A DNA stretch of 64,000 bases, from assembly GCA_004352715.1 (NCBI GenBank), contig SCFE01000002.1:5705831-5769830 (forward strand). Direction: 5' to 3'. The notes beneath the pieces were generated by a model. It searched no databases, was not told the DNA's origin, and saw only the letters and a list, made by a program, of their open reading frames with translations. Positions 46,807-57,540 of the stretch are shown here, piece by piece. This DNA is from Hofstenia miamia (taxonomy: Eukaryota; Xenacoelomorpha; Acoela). Position numbers and translations under genes: made by a program. The first letter of the stretch is position 1, and every line of letters begins with the position of its first letter.

Positions 46807-47047
46807 ACTTACCTTATGGAATCCGTATTTTAGCACATTTAAATAACAGTGGATCTCCAGAGAAGAATTTAGCTAGAGACGTCAAGCCGGTGCTTCATCG
46901 AATCAAGGCCACTGTTCCTATTAAGATACCGTCTGTTTTACCCATGAATTGCAGGGAACAGAACCTTCGCAAAAAGTCCACTAAGGATAGTTGTGAAATA
47001 GCCGCGAATAAGAAGCTTCGCACATGTAATTTCACAGATGGCGCTCA
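46807..47047 (+). CDS. TFCP2: CP2/LSF-family transcription factor, large linker exon
   Basis: A 241-bp exon, acceptor 'tttttaatag', donor GTAATT, phase 1 in and phase 2 out. It reads DLPYGIRILAHLNNSGSPEK and later a basic stretch EQNLRKKSTKDSCEIAANKK, typical of a flexible linker, possibly with a nuclear-localisation role. Similarity to TFCP2 is weak here. The exon is supported by phase and by position between recognised exons. Reading through the donor meets a stop two codons later. Confidence 0.7.
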
Positions 47048-47529
47048 GTAATTCTTATTATTATTGTTAACTTTATGTTGATATTTGATTTTTATTCTTA
47101 CGAGCTTAAATTCTATATTGGCATCTTCTATTTATGTTTTTGTTCTTTACTATTTTATCAATTTTATTACGTTTTGTTGTGTTATTACGTTTAATGGTTA
47201 GACAGCAGTTTCTTTAGTTAAATCTACTACTTTTTTGTAAACATTTACATCAGGATTCATATTTTACATATCCACTTTGAAAATTATCACAGTAACTACT
47301 TTATAAGACAATTGGTTAGCTTTGGTTCGCATAGTCCTGATTAAGTCCATAGTTAGGAAGGTGCCATGAATTATTGAGTTCTGCTAACAATAAATTTGTC
47401 ATGGAGTACCTTAATATTTAGCCTTGCAATGATTGGTTGAGATTGTTTATTATGATTAATTGATGAATCACTCGTTTGAAACGATCTACTGACGATGTAA
47501 TGTACGCATGATGATTTGTCATAATTTAG

Positions 47530-47693
47530 ATCAGATTCTTCACCAAATCAGCAGTCAGTAACGGATTCGCCAGATCCATCGGAAGACCTTGCAAATGTGC
47601 CCTTAGACTCCCTTACTCCCAATTCACAAGTCAAAAATTGGTTGCTTGCTAATCGCTTTGCAAATTTCATCCCTGTTTTCAGAGATTTCACAG
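47530..47693 (+). CDS. TFCP2: CP2/LSF-family transcription factor, start of SAM-like domain
   Basis: A 164-bp exon (acceptor 'ataatttag', donor GTATTT). An acidic/serine stretch SPNQQSVTDSPDPSEDL is followed by SQVKNWLLANRFANFIPVF and RDFTG. The last part matches the start of the SAM-like domain of TFCP2 ('AQQWLHRNRFSTFTRLFTNFSG'), which mediates oligomerisation and protein contacts. Ends in phase 1 at the glycine, as in vertebrates. Confidence 0.88.
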
Positions 47694-48013
47694 GTATTTC
47701 GAAACTTAACGTTTTTTCATGTAAGGGTCCACTATAAATCAATTGCAACATTATCAAAATTTTTAAAAATCAGCTAAAAGGGCTTTTTTGGTTTTAAATA
47801 GTTGTTTCTTAAGCGATGACAGTTGAATACAATATAGATTGTGTTTTTAATTATAATAGTTATTGCATTACATCAATGAATGTATTAACTGTTTTCTTTA
47901 ACCTAGTATATTTAAATATTCGCATTTGCATTACTCTTCTTAATGATTGTAGCTGATTTTTTATATATTTTATATGTAACATTTCAGCCATAATCATGAA
48001 ATGTGGTTTTTAG

Positions 48014-48104
48014 CTGATGACCTCTTTAAGATGTCGCGGCAAGATCTCATTGAAATTTGTGGCCCAGCTGATGGTATCCGCTTAAACAATGCCCTAACTT
48101 CAAA
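48014..48104 (+). CDS. TFCP2: CP2/LSF-family transcription factor, second half of SAM-like domain
   Basis: A 91-bp exon (acceptor 'gtttttag', donor GTAATT) reading ADDLFKMSRQDLIEICGPAD then GIRLNNALTS. TFCP2 has '[27 protein letters not shown]': near-identical over [10 protein letters not shown]. Phases match both neighbours. Confidence 0.92.
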
Positions 48105-48147
48105 GTAATTGATTACATTTCTTTCAATTATTAATTTTTTATCATAG

Positions 48148-48197
48148 GCACATTCGCCCCAAGCTCACTATTTATGTTTGTGAAGAAGAAGATAAAG
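48148..48197 (+). CDS. TFCP2: CP2/LSF-family transcription factor, exon after SAM-like domain
   Basis: A 50-bp exon, acceptor 'tatcatag', donor GTGATT. It reads KHIRPKLTIYVCEEEDK, matching 'MVRPRLTIYVCQE' of TFCP2. Ends in phase 1, which fits the next recognised exon at 49409. Confidence 0.88.
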
Positions 48198-49408
48198 GTG
48201 ATTTTTACGCTATTTCAAGTGTCTATATTTAAAAAATATTCATTTCTTTTTCATAAAAGTACTATCAGTAAATTTTTCGTATTGTGCTTCAAGCATCATC
48301 ACTATTATTCGATACATTTTCTCGTGTTTACAGGAAACATTCTTTTCTACTCCAAAGTGACAAATGTTAACCTCAAGTACGTTGTTTACATACTGCATTG
48401 AATATTTTTTCTTTATTATGCTTTTTTTCATAGGTAGTTAAAAAGGCATGAAGCCATTTTTAAACTGCTGCTTATATGATAGTTTGATAGGTATTGGTCT
48501 ACGATAGATTTTGATGTATCATAACATGACCTTGACGTTGAAGTATTTTGACCAAAAAATGTTCCAAAAAATTGCAATTTTCTAAAAATGACATTAACAA
48601 AATGTGTATATATAAAATTCGTTTTCATAATCCACAAATATTCCTCTAGATCCTTAACTAGGATCTAAGCATAACAACGTTTGATTATTTTTAAAAGCTG
48701 CTATTTTTCGCAAAAATTTTCTAGCTCTTCTGACATTGACCTTCACTGTGACCTTGGATATAATTATTTTTCTTAGATCCTAGTTCAGGATCTAGGTAGT
48801 ACATCTGGGAATATGTCTTAAAAATTCAACTTAATCCATCGAAAATCTAACCGAATTCTAAGTTGTTTTATTGTATCTATTTAGGAGGTAGTAGCGAAAA
48901 TAACAGATTCCTTTGTTGCTAGGGCCTCGTTATTATGCAAAATTGGCTGAATTTGACTTACAAAACTCATTTTTTTTAGCAAATACGATATTTTGGTTAA
49001 AATCAATTAATATAAAAAATGTATTGTTGCCAATACATTTATGGCAAAAACTGAATTTTGATATTTTTTCCGAAATGTTGACTTTGATTAGGGGGTGGAG
49101 GTTCCACCTTAATTTATAGGCTGGGCAAAAGCCAAGTAACCAAGTTAGATAACATTTTGAAGAAAAACAATATCGATTATAGTATATTAGTTTTAATAGT
49201 AAAATTCATTAAGAAATTTCTTAAAAAATCTTAGCCACATTAATATTTTTCATACCTTTACAAATGATGTTCCTACAACTCTTCGCCAAGAATGACATCC
49301 AAAAATTTTGCTATTGTACATTGTAGTTCGTGGTCGAATTCGTAATTACTATAGAATTTTAAACTGAAAATTTTCTAGCTCTTGACAAACTTTTATACGA
49401 TATTTTAG
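48198..49408. other. CP2 intron, no gene seen
   Basis: A possible small exon at 48334-48376 has splice-like edges but the wrong phase. The frame at 48913-49119 is not recognised. Confidence 0.5.
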
Positions 49409-49551
49409 TTTACCAAGCTATATTTCTGAACCTTCTTACTGTAAAAGAGCTGAAATTCCGACTTGCAGAAGTTCTTCTCTGTAACGAAGACGATATTTGG
49501 GAACTTTTCAAACAAGGCCCTGCCGGCATTATTATTCGTGTAACAGATGCG
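49409..49551 (+). CDS. TFCP2: CP2/LSF-family transcription factor, dimerisation-domain exon
   Basis: A 143-bp exon (acceptor 'cgatattttag', donor GTAAGT). It reads VYQAIFLNLLTVKELKFRLA, then a middle part, then FKQGPAGIIIRVTDA. TFCP2 has 'VYHAIYLEELTAVELTEKIA' and 'YKQGPTGIHVLISDE' in its C-terminal ubiquitin-like dimerisation domain. Phase 0 at the end. Confidence 0.92.
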
Positions 49552-50026
49552 GTAAGTTCAAACAATCCGAATCTTAAATTTTAATTTGTCATATTTCATT
49601 GATCTGTTGTGACTTCGAATAGTTAGTTACCTATGTTTACATTAACGTCATTCCAATCACATGTTTTAGATTTGCTATTAAACAGGCGTTCTTTGGAGAA
49701 TGTCCCTTTTCTTACTTTGAAGTAGGTAGTTATGCAAACAGTTTTTTATTCTGTTCTAAATAGGTTACGCAAACATGCATGTATCTAGACATTGTCTCCA
49801 AAAATCATTTGCATATACTTTGATTACTCTAACAGATAAAGCATTGAATATGCCACTATTTATTTATTTGGTTTTGAAATACTATGTTCTAGAATTCATA
49901 AACTTGCAACATATTCCAAAAAATCCACTAGGGAATATTGGACATGTTAGTAACGAAATCATATCATTGTTTTAAATTTTAAATGTTTAGTACTGTGCAA
50001 GCATTTTCAATTCAGTTTGCGTTTAG

Positions 50027-50150
50027 ATGATCCCTAATTTTTATGACGAATCCTCATATAAACTTCGCAAACTGTCGCACAATGAAACTCTTCAAACGCT
50101 CTCGAACTCTCGTAGATCAAGTTGCACATCGAATACCAGTTCCACTACAG
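50027..50150 (+). CDS. TFCP2: CP2/LSF-family transcription factor, near C-terminal exon
   Basis: A 124-bp exon (acceptor 'tgcgtttag', donor GTAAGC). It starts MIPNFYDESSYKLRKLSHNE, corresponding to 'MIQNFQEEACFILDTMKAET' of TFCP2, then departs into a Ser/Arg/Thr-rich segment (SNSRRSSCTSNTSSTTG). Vertebrate proteins end shortly after this point. Here a good donor and phase 1 suggest at least one more exon, which was not identified. Confidence 0.85.
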
Positions 50151-51070
50151 GTAAGCAAATATTTTTGACAAAATGTCTTTTATGACTGCTTTTCATAATT
50201 TCTAAGTTATGTAATACTTAATGAGAAAGCAAATTATGCAATCTATGCTATTACCGTCTATATCTGCCCATAGGATTTCAGAATCATTGCAATCAATGAA
50301 TAAAGTTAAAAATACTGCAACATCCTATGACATTGGAGTAGAATGTATTGTATCAAGGTCTTAAGCATTGTGGTGTCGATCTGAGTTGAGGGATTTCTTG
50401 CAATCCTTGACATTGGCATGGATTTGTGGTTTTGATAGCTGACTAAATAACTGCCAGTGTAATATCATTGCGAAGGCTTAGATTATTTTAGTCTTTACTA
50501 TTTATAACTATCCCAACGCTAAATGACTTTAAAGCAATGCTGTGGTAATCTGTAAAATGCAGTCATTGAGTGCAATCGTTAGAAGTCCAGAGCAAGAGCA
50601 CCACCTTTCACAATCCAAAATCAAAATCAAATATCTTTGGCCGGCCAGAAATTTTGGGATCAGAATCTGAATATAACTGCGAATAGGCTGTTGTAGCTAA
50701 CCTCTTGAAATCTAATAAAGTCAAAGCATTTTCATTTGCAAAACAATGTAAAATTAAGTAATTTATCATTGCAATATCAAGGAGACTTGTATATAGACTA
50801 AAATACCACTTTTTGATCAAATTGTAATGTGATACTTCTGAATGAGCCAGTCAAAGTGGTCGACTTCTACCATTTATTTGTTATACTGGGATGTGAGAAA
50901 TGGCTGAGGAACAAGCATATCCTCTCTATGGCTGGTTGACCATCTTTTTGCATTCCCGAAGGAGTTAAAGAGTGATGATTATTAGTGATTGTGAAAGATT
51001 GTTGTCATGCCATTTCAAAAATAAGAGCTCTTCATTTTCTTCACATTCTTAGTCATATGATTTTCGGGGT
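50151..51070. other. Downstream of last seen CP2 exon, no gene seen
   Basis: The final CP2 exon and polyadenylation site should lie here or beyond, but no phase-fitting segment with family similarity was recognised. Confidence 0.4.
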
Positions 51071-51753
51071 CAAAAATTACTCAAGTTGAATCCTTCAAAT
51101 ATCTTGGAGTAACAATCGATAATAAATTGAACTATTCAAGTCACATACGCATAGTATTACGTAAAATGGCAATGGGAATTAAAAGTATTTCACATGTAGG
51201 CAATTTTGTAAATTCCAGAATGAAATCGATGTTGGTTAACGCTCTAGTATAAAGTCATTATAGATACTGTAATGTTTTATTTAATGACATGAACCACTCA
51301 TTAATAAATAAAATCAACTCACAAATTAAATGGGCAGCAAATATTCATATTGATAATTACCCGACTAGGAGCGACAAAAGCAGTTCATATTCTAATCATG
51401 ACGATGCTTCATATTTCATAAGATACTTTTCATTAATACAATTCTGAGATATTTTAAATCAGCGTTCACCTTACAGTAAACTACAATTTCCATTATATGC
51501 GCATTCAACTTATAATTCGAGGACTTCTAAATTTAGAAAAGTGAAGTTTAAAAAACATTTTCTTAAAAATTCATTTTTAAACTCAACAATTGAACTATGG
51601 AATAACTTACCAATTGAAATAAAACGAATCAGAAGTCGCAGGAAATTTAAAAGTCAAATCAATGACTGCCTCCGTAAGCAACATGTCCCTAAAATCGGTT
51701 CTACGTCGTGGAAAGGATTTCAGTTTTTCAAAAAATATCATTCGTTAAAATAA
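51071..51753 (+). pseudogene. Non-LTR retrotransposon (LINE) RT C-terminus and tail
   Basis: In one frame: VESFKYLGVTIDNKLNYSSH, the YLGV.ID..L.....H block after the reverse-transcriptase core. It then reads an in-frame stop after VNALV, continuing with HYRYCNVLFNDMN. Further on, FLNSTIELWNNLPIEIKRIR, the ELWNSLP block common near the end of CR1/Jockey-like ORF2, ends in a stop at 51753. It is 5' truncated and broken. The exact clade is not resolved. Confidence 0.8.
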
Positions 51754-53090
51754 TTATCAATAAACTGGGTAAACTGTAAATTCTGCATCCATGTTTTTGT
51801 TGTTGTGTTTTATTGTTTTGTACTTCATGTTATTATTGACGCATTAAGTGTAGTATTAGCAGCTTTTGTTGAGGTGTTTAGTTATGCAATGTACTACACT
51901 TGTAAGAAATTGCAGTGGCGCCGGAATTGGGGTGCAAAGGTGACAATTGGCACCCAAATATTCTTATTCGGGTGGCTGTGTCATCTCAATATTTGAATTT
52001 AATATGTTGAATAAAACTCAGACGCAAAAATTCACATTTTATCAATATAACTTAAACACCAAAAAATATTTTTTTACTGTGCTGATTCCTATAATGATAA
52101 GCAAAGAAATACGCCTATGTGTACATAATTGCAAATGAATAATGCATTATTTCTGGTTCTATACTTATATCAAACAATTTGACAAGTAAATTTTGCAAAA
52201 ATATACATATTTCAATACAAAAATGGAGTTTTTAAGCAACTAATGCTAATCTGTTCAATTTAAATATTTCTATTTTCATGAAAAATAATCATAAAATTAT
52301 TGAAAATATTTGTATGAAAATTTGAGTGAATATGAATTAGTAAATTAATGACAGAGTTTAGTAATGTAAAGGACAGAAAATTCTAAAAATTATTTTGACT
52401 ACTATTTTGTATTTGCAATAATCAGTTTTTGGTAAATCAATTTTGGAAACACGTGTCACAATTCATCAACATGCAATATCATTTAAACAACTTCTGCATG
52501 GCTATTACAGACAGCTTCAAAGTTCTTATTTAGAGTTTCACTCCCAAAATAAACAAGGCTAGTGAATGTGTACTTTCCCTCACTACTACAGATCCAAGTA
52601 GTTATTCATCTACAATTTAGGCTCCAAATTTTCACAATATTATGGTAAAGGTAAATAGATCAAAAACATTTCTCTTTGGACTGAGTGTTTTCAAAACGTC
52701 TCTAAATATTGATTAGTCATGCTCCAATGAAACTATTTCCAATTTTCTTGTGTTATGGCCACAAAATTACCCTTTTAACTACTAACGTCTCATTAAATTT
52801 TCCTTTGTGTTCTTGTCGTTAATTTCCACACCGTCCTTGCAACATGCTGCTGATTGTGATTGCGATTTTCTCGATTAGCCTATATCTTCTTCAAAATGCT
52901 ATGAAGTCAAATATTTCTTCCATAAACAAAATACTTCAATTCTTCATGATATTTTTGTTGGCATGTTATGAAACGTTCTGCGTTTTTGTGAATACTGTGA
53001 TAACAGACTATTTGAGCAATTTTTGCTAGGTGAAGAACTCCATCTTCTTAATTACTAGATTTTTCTACGATTTTAAGGATTTAAGTAGAA
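51754..53090. other. AT-rich stretch, no gene seen
   Basis: Short frames without recognisable content. 53091-53098 (ACTTGGAA) is the left target duplication of the hAT element that follows. Confidence 0.5.
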
Positions 53091-53098
53091 ACTTGGAA

Positions 53099-53775
53099 CA
53101 TTGTATTGACTAGTATCGCTTTTGTCGTGTATCGGTATTCTCGTGTATTTCGACCCTCGTGTACCGGTATTTCGTGTATTGAAAAAATCGTGTATTCGTG
53201 TATTTTTCGTGTATTNATATATATATATATATATATATATATAATTCACATGATTTCATTAATTGAAACCTATGCGATTTCTATTATGAGGTTACTTTGG
53301 TTTTTTAGGGTTAATGTTTTCTCCTTATTCGCAGTTTCCATTGTATTTGATGGTGTGTTTATGCGTTTTGTCGCTTAAATCAACAAACAATTTTTGATTA
53401 TCGGAATTTTGTGTTATACGGATACAAACGTTGGACAAAACATCAACTGTTCATTATTATAGTAAAGCTAAATTTTTGATACTGTGACCGTCTAATACTT
53501 CAATAGTCTAGAGTTGGCAGGCTATTAGTCATTACTAAATATGAACACTAGAAAGTTACCAATAATGTTACTAGTAACAAATTTGTGTTGCCGAAGCAGA
53601 CTACTGGGGATTAGCATTAATACTTCCTTTCAAGTGACCAATTCGTTCATATGTCAATCAGTGTATTGACTAGTATCGCTTTTGTCGTGTATCGGTATTC
53701 TCGTGTATTTCGACCCTCGTGTACCGGTATTTCGTGTATTGAAAAAATCGTGTATTCGTGTATTTTTCGTGTATT
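53099..53775. repeat. Duplicated hAT left end
   Basis: Two copies of the left terminal region, 53099-53215 and 53659-53775, identical apart from the third base. The inner copy has the canonical CAGTG start. The intervening 53217-53658 begins with (TA)n and contains no gene. Confidence 0.9.
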
Positions 53776-53802
53776 CAAGAAAAGCAATCATTAGCAAAAA
53801 AT

Positions 53803-55602
53803 TTATTCTGAAAACGAAATTTGGACCAAAGCCTCTAAGTTTTTAGGAGAGATCCTTGATCTCTTGTCACTGGAGCGTAGCTTGCAGGCTGAAAACAGTC
53901 GCTCCACTGACCCGCTGCTTGATGGGACAGCTAAAATTTCTAAGGCTGCTGCTTTAAAATCTGTTGACATTGGACTTTTTTCCCAGAATTGTATGACATC
54001 TTCCTGAGTGACGGCACTTTCGAAATATGTTGTCAGGAACTCAACATGGACGGATTGGTTTCTGCACCGACTAGGTTTTTGGGACTGATTAAAATCCAAC
54101 AATTTTTTCTTCGTAACAGGTTCAACTTCGAGCGTTTCTTCGTCTTGTGCAACTGTTTGCTTCAAAAACTTCTCAAAATATGTCATAAAAGACTGTCGGC
54201 TAAAATCTTTATCGAAGGTGAAAAAATCATTGTCTGTTTCGCAGAACGATAGTCTAACTTTAGGGTCCAAAATAGAGGCAATTATCATCAATTTCTCTGT
54301 TTTTACGAATTCAAACCTTTGGCACAATGAGAAAATAGATCTTTCCTTGAAGGCATTAACAGAGGCAATTTCAGTGGAAGTGCTTTTAATGGCAAGTTCT
54401 AGCATTTGAATTATTGGAATAACAGAACTGACGGTAACAGAACTTCCCTTCTGAAGAAGGTCAGTTGCTTCTTTGAGATAATTGAGAATTTCAACCAAAT
54501 TAACAATTTCTTTGAGTTCACTGTCACGAATCTTCAACTCGCTTTTATCGCAGTTATCAAGAGCAACAGAGATTTGGGAGTTATTTTCAATAACATGGGA
54601 GAGTAAAAACAATTCGGAGTTCCATCTTGTTTCAGTCGCCTTTGGTATGGCCAAATCCAGGTTGTATTTGAAATTAGAACTCCTTTGAGATAGCGCAGCT
54701 ATCTTATGACACTTTCCAATAGCTCTTGTTATGATAGGGTAATCTCTTATTTCTTTCAAAGTGTCTTTGAAGACAAGCTGAAGCAGATGTGCAGCACAAC
54801 CGGTCCATTTTCTAGTTGAAACCTCGACATCGTATGTTTCAAAAATTATTTCATCGTCTTCGTCATCTAGAAGACCGGAATTGAAACAAGATTTCATATT
54901 TGCTGCATTGTCGGTTGTTATGTGGAATGGCGTTATTGCAAAATTTGAAATCTGATCTTCATACATGGCCGAAATGTTCGCTGATGTATGTGGGGGCGGC
55001 AGTTCGGCGAGAAACAGACAACCGGTACGATATTTGTAAACGCGATCGATGTAATGAATAGTACATCCCATATAAGCAGTATTGTTCGACGATGTCCAAC
55101 AATCTAACGTCAACGACGGTCGCCGTTTAGTAACGCCCATGTCTGATTTCAGCTCGCTGATGAAAGCCGCAGCCCCAGCTTTGATGTTGGCGATGTTTGT
55201 TCGATATGCGATTGGTTTAAAAGAAGGCTGTGTAATTTGCATGAAGTTTCTAAACCATTTTCGTTCCACAATCGTGACGGGAAGACCACCTTTCGCGCAC
55301 AAATCTTGAGCAATTGACTTTTCAATCGCCTTTTGTTTCGAGAATTTCGACGAGGAAGTCATCTCTGAGCCAGTAAAAACAATAGTAGTTTGCTCATTTT
55401 GTCTAACTTTTGGTTTGCCTTTCCCACCGGATTCGATATGAGCCACAAGTTCTCTGGGATGCATCTTCTCGTAGTGTTTTTTGAGATTTCCTTTCGAATT
55501 TGCAGAGTATTTCTTCTTTTCTTTGCATACAAGGCATGTTGCGAGCTCTGAACCACTTTCCGGAATAGTAAAAAGCTTTGAGTAATCCAAGGTGGTCGCC
55601 AT
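53803..55602 (-). CDS. hAT transposase, intact (ZBED/BED finger type)
   Basis: 599 uninterrupted codons, a usual length for animal hAT transposases. A BED zinc finger is near the N-terminus (C23, C26, H43, H48; LVCKEKKKYSANSKGNLKKH). RNase-H-like catalytic blocks follow: first Asp in LTLDCWTSSNN, second Asp in ITTDNAANM, the C-x2-H motif in GCAAHLLQLVFKD, and the RW motif in ETRWNSELF. The C-terminal hATC dimerisation block with the third acid reads SSSGSVERLFSACKLRS. All key residues are present. It cuts and reinserts its own element via the terminal inverted repeats at 53099/53659 and 56035. With an open frame and a clear target duplication the element may have been active recently. Confidence 0.9.
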   Translation of the reverse strand: MATTLDYSKLFTIPESGSELATCLVCKEKKKYSANSKGNLKKHYEKMHPRELVAHIESGGKGKPKVRQNEQTTIVFTGSEMTSSSKFSKQKAIEKSIAQDLCAKGGLPVTIVERKWFRNFMQITQPSFKPIAYRTNIANIKAGAAAFISELKSDMGVTKRRPSLTLDCWTSSNNTAYMGCTIHYIDRVYKYRTGCLFLAELPPPHTSANISAMYEDQISNFAITPFHITTDNAANMKSCFNSGLLDDEDDEIIFETYDVEVSTRKWTGCAAHLLQLVFKDTLKEIRDYPIITRAIGKCHKIAALSQRSSNFKYNLDLAIPKATETRWNSELFLLSHVIENNSQISVALDNCDKSELKIRDSELKEIVNLVEILNYLKEATDLLQKGSSVTVSSVIPIIQMLELAIKSTSTEIASVNAFKERSIFSLCQRFEFVKTEKLMIIASILDPKVRLSFCETDNDFFTFDKDFSRQSFMTYFEKFLKQTVAQDEETLEVEPVTKKKLLDFNQSQKPSRCRNQSVHVEFLTTYFESAVTQEDVIQFWEKSPMSTDFKAAALEILAVPSSSGSVERLFSACKLRSSDKRSRISPKNLEALVQISFSE

Positions 55603-56043
55603 TTTAACTGAAAAAGGCGTTAAAATTACTAATATAAAGTTAAAACCGCTTTAAACGAATTAAATCCAGGTTTGAGAGGCAAGCAGTTATGTAAAACAAA
55701 GCTGAAATCATTTAAACTGAGTCAAAAAATGGCGTTGCAAACTAATTCACGCTTCTGACGTGAACACACGACCGGTAGGTGGCGATGCGATGGCGAACAG
55801 TGCTGTAGTTAAACCATGTAATGATTAATACGTGAGATGATGCAACAAATAAACGTGTGAAATGCCGACGCCGCCATTTCAGCACGATTTAAAAATTTAA
55901 AATACACGATACACGATTTAAAATACACGAATTTCGTATATTGATTTTGCTTCAATCGTGTATTCGTGTATCGTGTACCGGTACTCAATTTTTCGTGTAT
56001 AATATCGTGTATCGGTAATACTAGTCAATACACTGACTTGGAA

Positions 56044-56430
56044 GCAGTGTCCAATATTATTTCTCTAGGCACAAGTTCTTTCTCGTTTTTTGAAATAACT
56101 GACCGAGAAATCCCTTTCATTTCTTAGATTATAAAAATGGTTAGATTGACCTTTAGTTTATTGAACTATTTATATTTTCATGCAGTTAAGATAAAGATAA
56201 TTATATAGTAGGTATTTTGTAAATAGTGTAAAAATTGTAATGTAGTGATAGCCTTAATGTAGGTCAAAAATTTAAAAGATATATTGATATTTGAGCTTAG
56301 GAAGTTTTGCCTCCTCAATGTTGAGTTGCTTCCCGCGTCTCTGAGAAATTGTATTCTATTCTATTCTAAGCTTTTTTTTTTTCAAAGACGTTGTCATCCT
56401 TGTGGCATCCAGATGTTCTATTTGAACGTA
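56044..56430. other. No gene seen
   Basis: Short AT-rich stretch between the hAT target duplication and the piggyBac remnant. Confidence 0.5.
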
Positions 56431-57523
56431 CTATACCTGTGACTGATCCCTAAGCTTTTCATTTTTGCTAAAACTTGAGAAAAAGTTGTCAGCATAAATT
56501 TCATGACTATTGGGGTTCTCCAGATAGTTGATCATTATCAAAATCGCTCTTAGAGATGTGTATAAGAGACTTTCCCTGATATAGATCCAATTCAAAACAA
56601 TAACCACTAGTTGCACAACGTGGCATCCACTGTTTGAAGCCAAACTTAAATGCATTACCTCTTATAAATTGCTTTATGAGTTTCTTCTATAATTTATCAC
56701 TATCTGCTCATTAATTGACAATTTCTTAGAGAATATTCCGAATTGCTTGAATTTCTGATTAAGATAATTTTTAATCCTTTGTCCTCCTTGCAGTATTCTG
56801 CATTTTCATTGTTGACAAAATGAAGAAATCTTTTAATGCTTAGAAAGCTTTTTCTTGGCATTGATTTCTGAATAACCTGAGATGCAACGTCTTCCTGCAT
56901 ACTCTAGTAATGACGTACACTTGGTAATCTCTGTATCCTAAAAAAATTGAATTCCAAAGAACTTTCTCAAACTGTTTGTTGAGAGACTAGAATCATGTAC
57001 ATTCTTCTGTGTGGAGAAATGACACTTTCTTTGCAAATTTCACTTAGTAAATCCTCACTAAGGAAAAGTTCAAAATTTTCAACTGAGCTTTTCTCACGTA
57101 CTTCATTTTTCAAAGATTCCATTCTTTTCTCTGATCCATCAGTAGTTACTAATAGAAATCTTAAAAAAATTGCCTCAGTCTTTTCCCTCTTTGCTGGGTT
57201 TGTTCTTCATTGTCATACCAGTGATGTTCAACATTTCGTGACACATCTCTGTTCTCGTCATCTAAAATCTAATCAACAATGTCTTCTTCATTAGTAAGTT
57301 CATTTATTGGTGGAGGAATTTTAACAATATTAATGAAGTTTTCCTCACTAGGCGATTCATTTTCTTGTGCAAAGTTTGCTGCATAATGAACACAATAGAA
57401 TGTCTTAACTGAATGATTGAAAGCCATGGAAGAGCAAATTAAAATAAAGCTACTGGTTGCGGAACACTGTGATAGACCATCAGTTTGTAATTGCCCGTTT
57501 TTATTAATCAGAAACCACTTCAT
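56431..57523 (-). pseudogene. PiggyBac-type (PGBD-like) transposase, broken
   Basis: Minus-strand pieces in order. IPPPINELTNEEDIVD is an acidic leader typical of PGBD elements. FELFLSEDLLSEICKESV corresponds to the start of the DDE_Tnp_1_7 domain. Then come MPRKSFLSIKRFLHFVNNEN ('S..RFL.IKR.LHF.DN' block), and finally SHEIYADNFFSSFSKNEKL (the '.FDNFFTS' block with a catalytic Asp). Stops and frameshifts separate these, and the C-terminal cysteine-rich region is not seen. TTAA-flanked ends were not established. Confidence 0.8.
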
Positions 57524-57540
57524 TTAATAATATCCTTTTG

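Larger units (their letters stand above)
53099..56035 (-). mobile_element. hAT transposon with 8-bp target duplication
   Basis: ACTTGGAA flanks both ends (53091-53098 and 56036-56043), the 8-bp duplication expected for hAT elements. The ends are inverted: CATTGTATTGACTAGTA at the left (first bases altered from CAGTG) and CAGTGTATTGACTAGTA read from the right. Both subterminal regions carry many copies of a CGTGTATT motif. The left 117-119 bp is present twice (53099-53215 and 53659-53775), separated by a single N, a (TA)n tract and about 415 bp of other sequence. The transposase gene lies on the minus strand. Confidence 0.88.

Noticed and set aside
48334-48376. Possible CP2 exon between 'gtttacag' and GTACGT
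   Set aside because: Its length would change the phase and break the strongly supported exon at 49409.
53989-55309. Plus-strand frames within the hAT transposase
   Set aside because: Shadows of the intact minus-strand transposase; no family motif.
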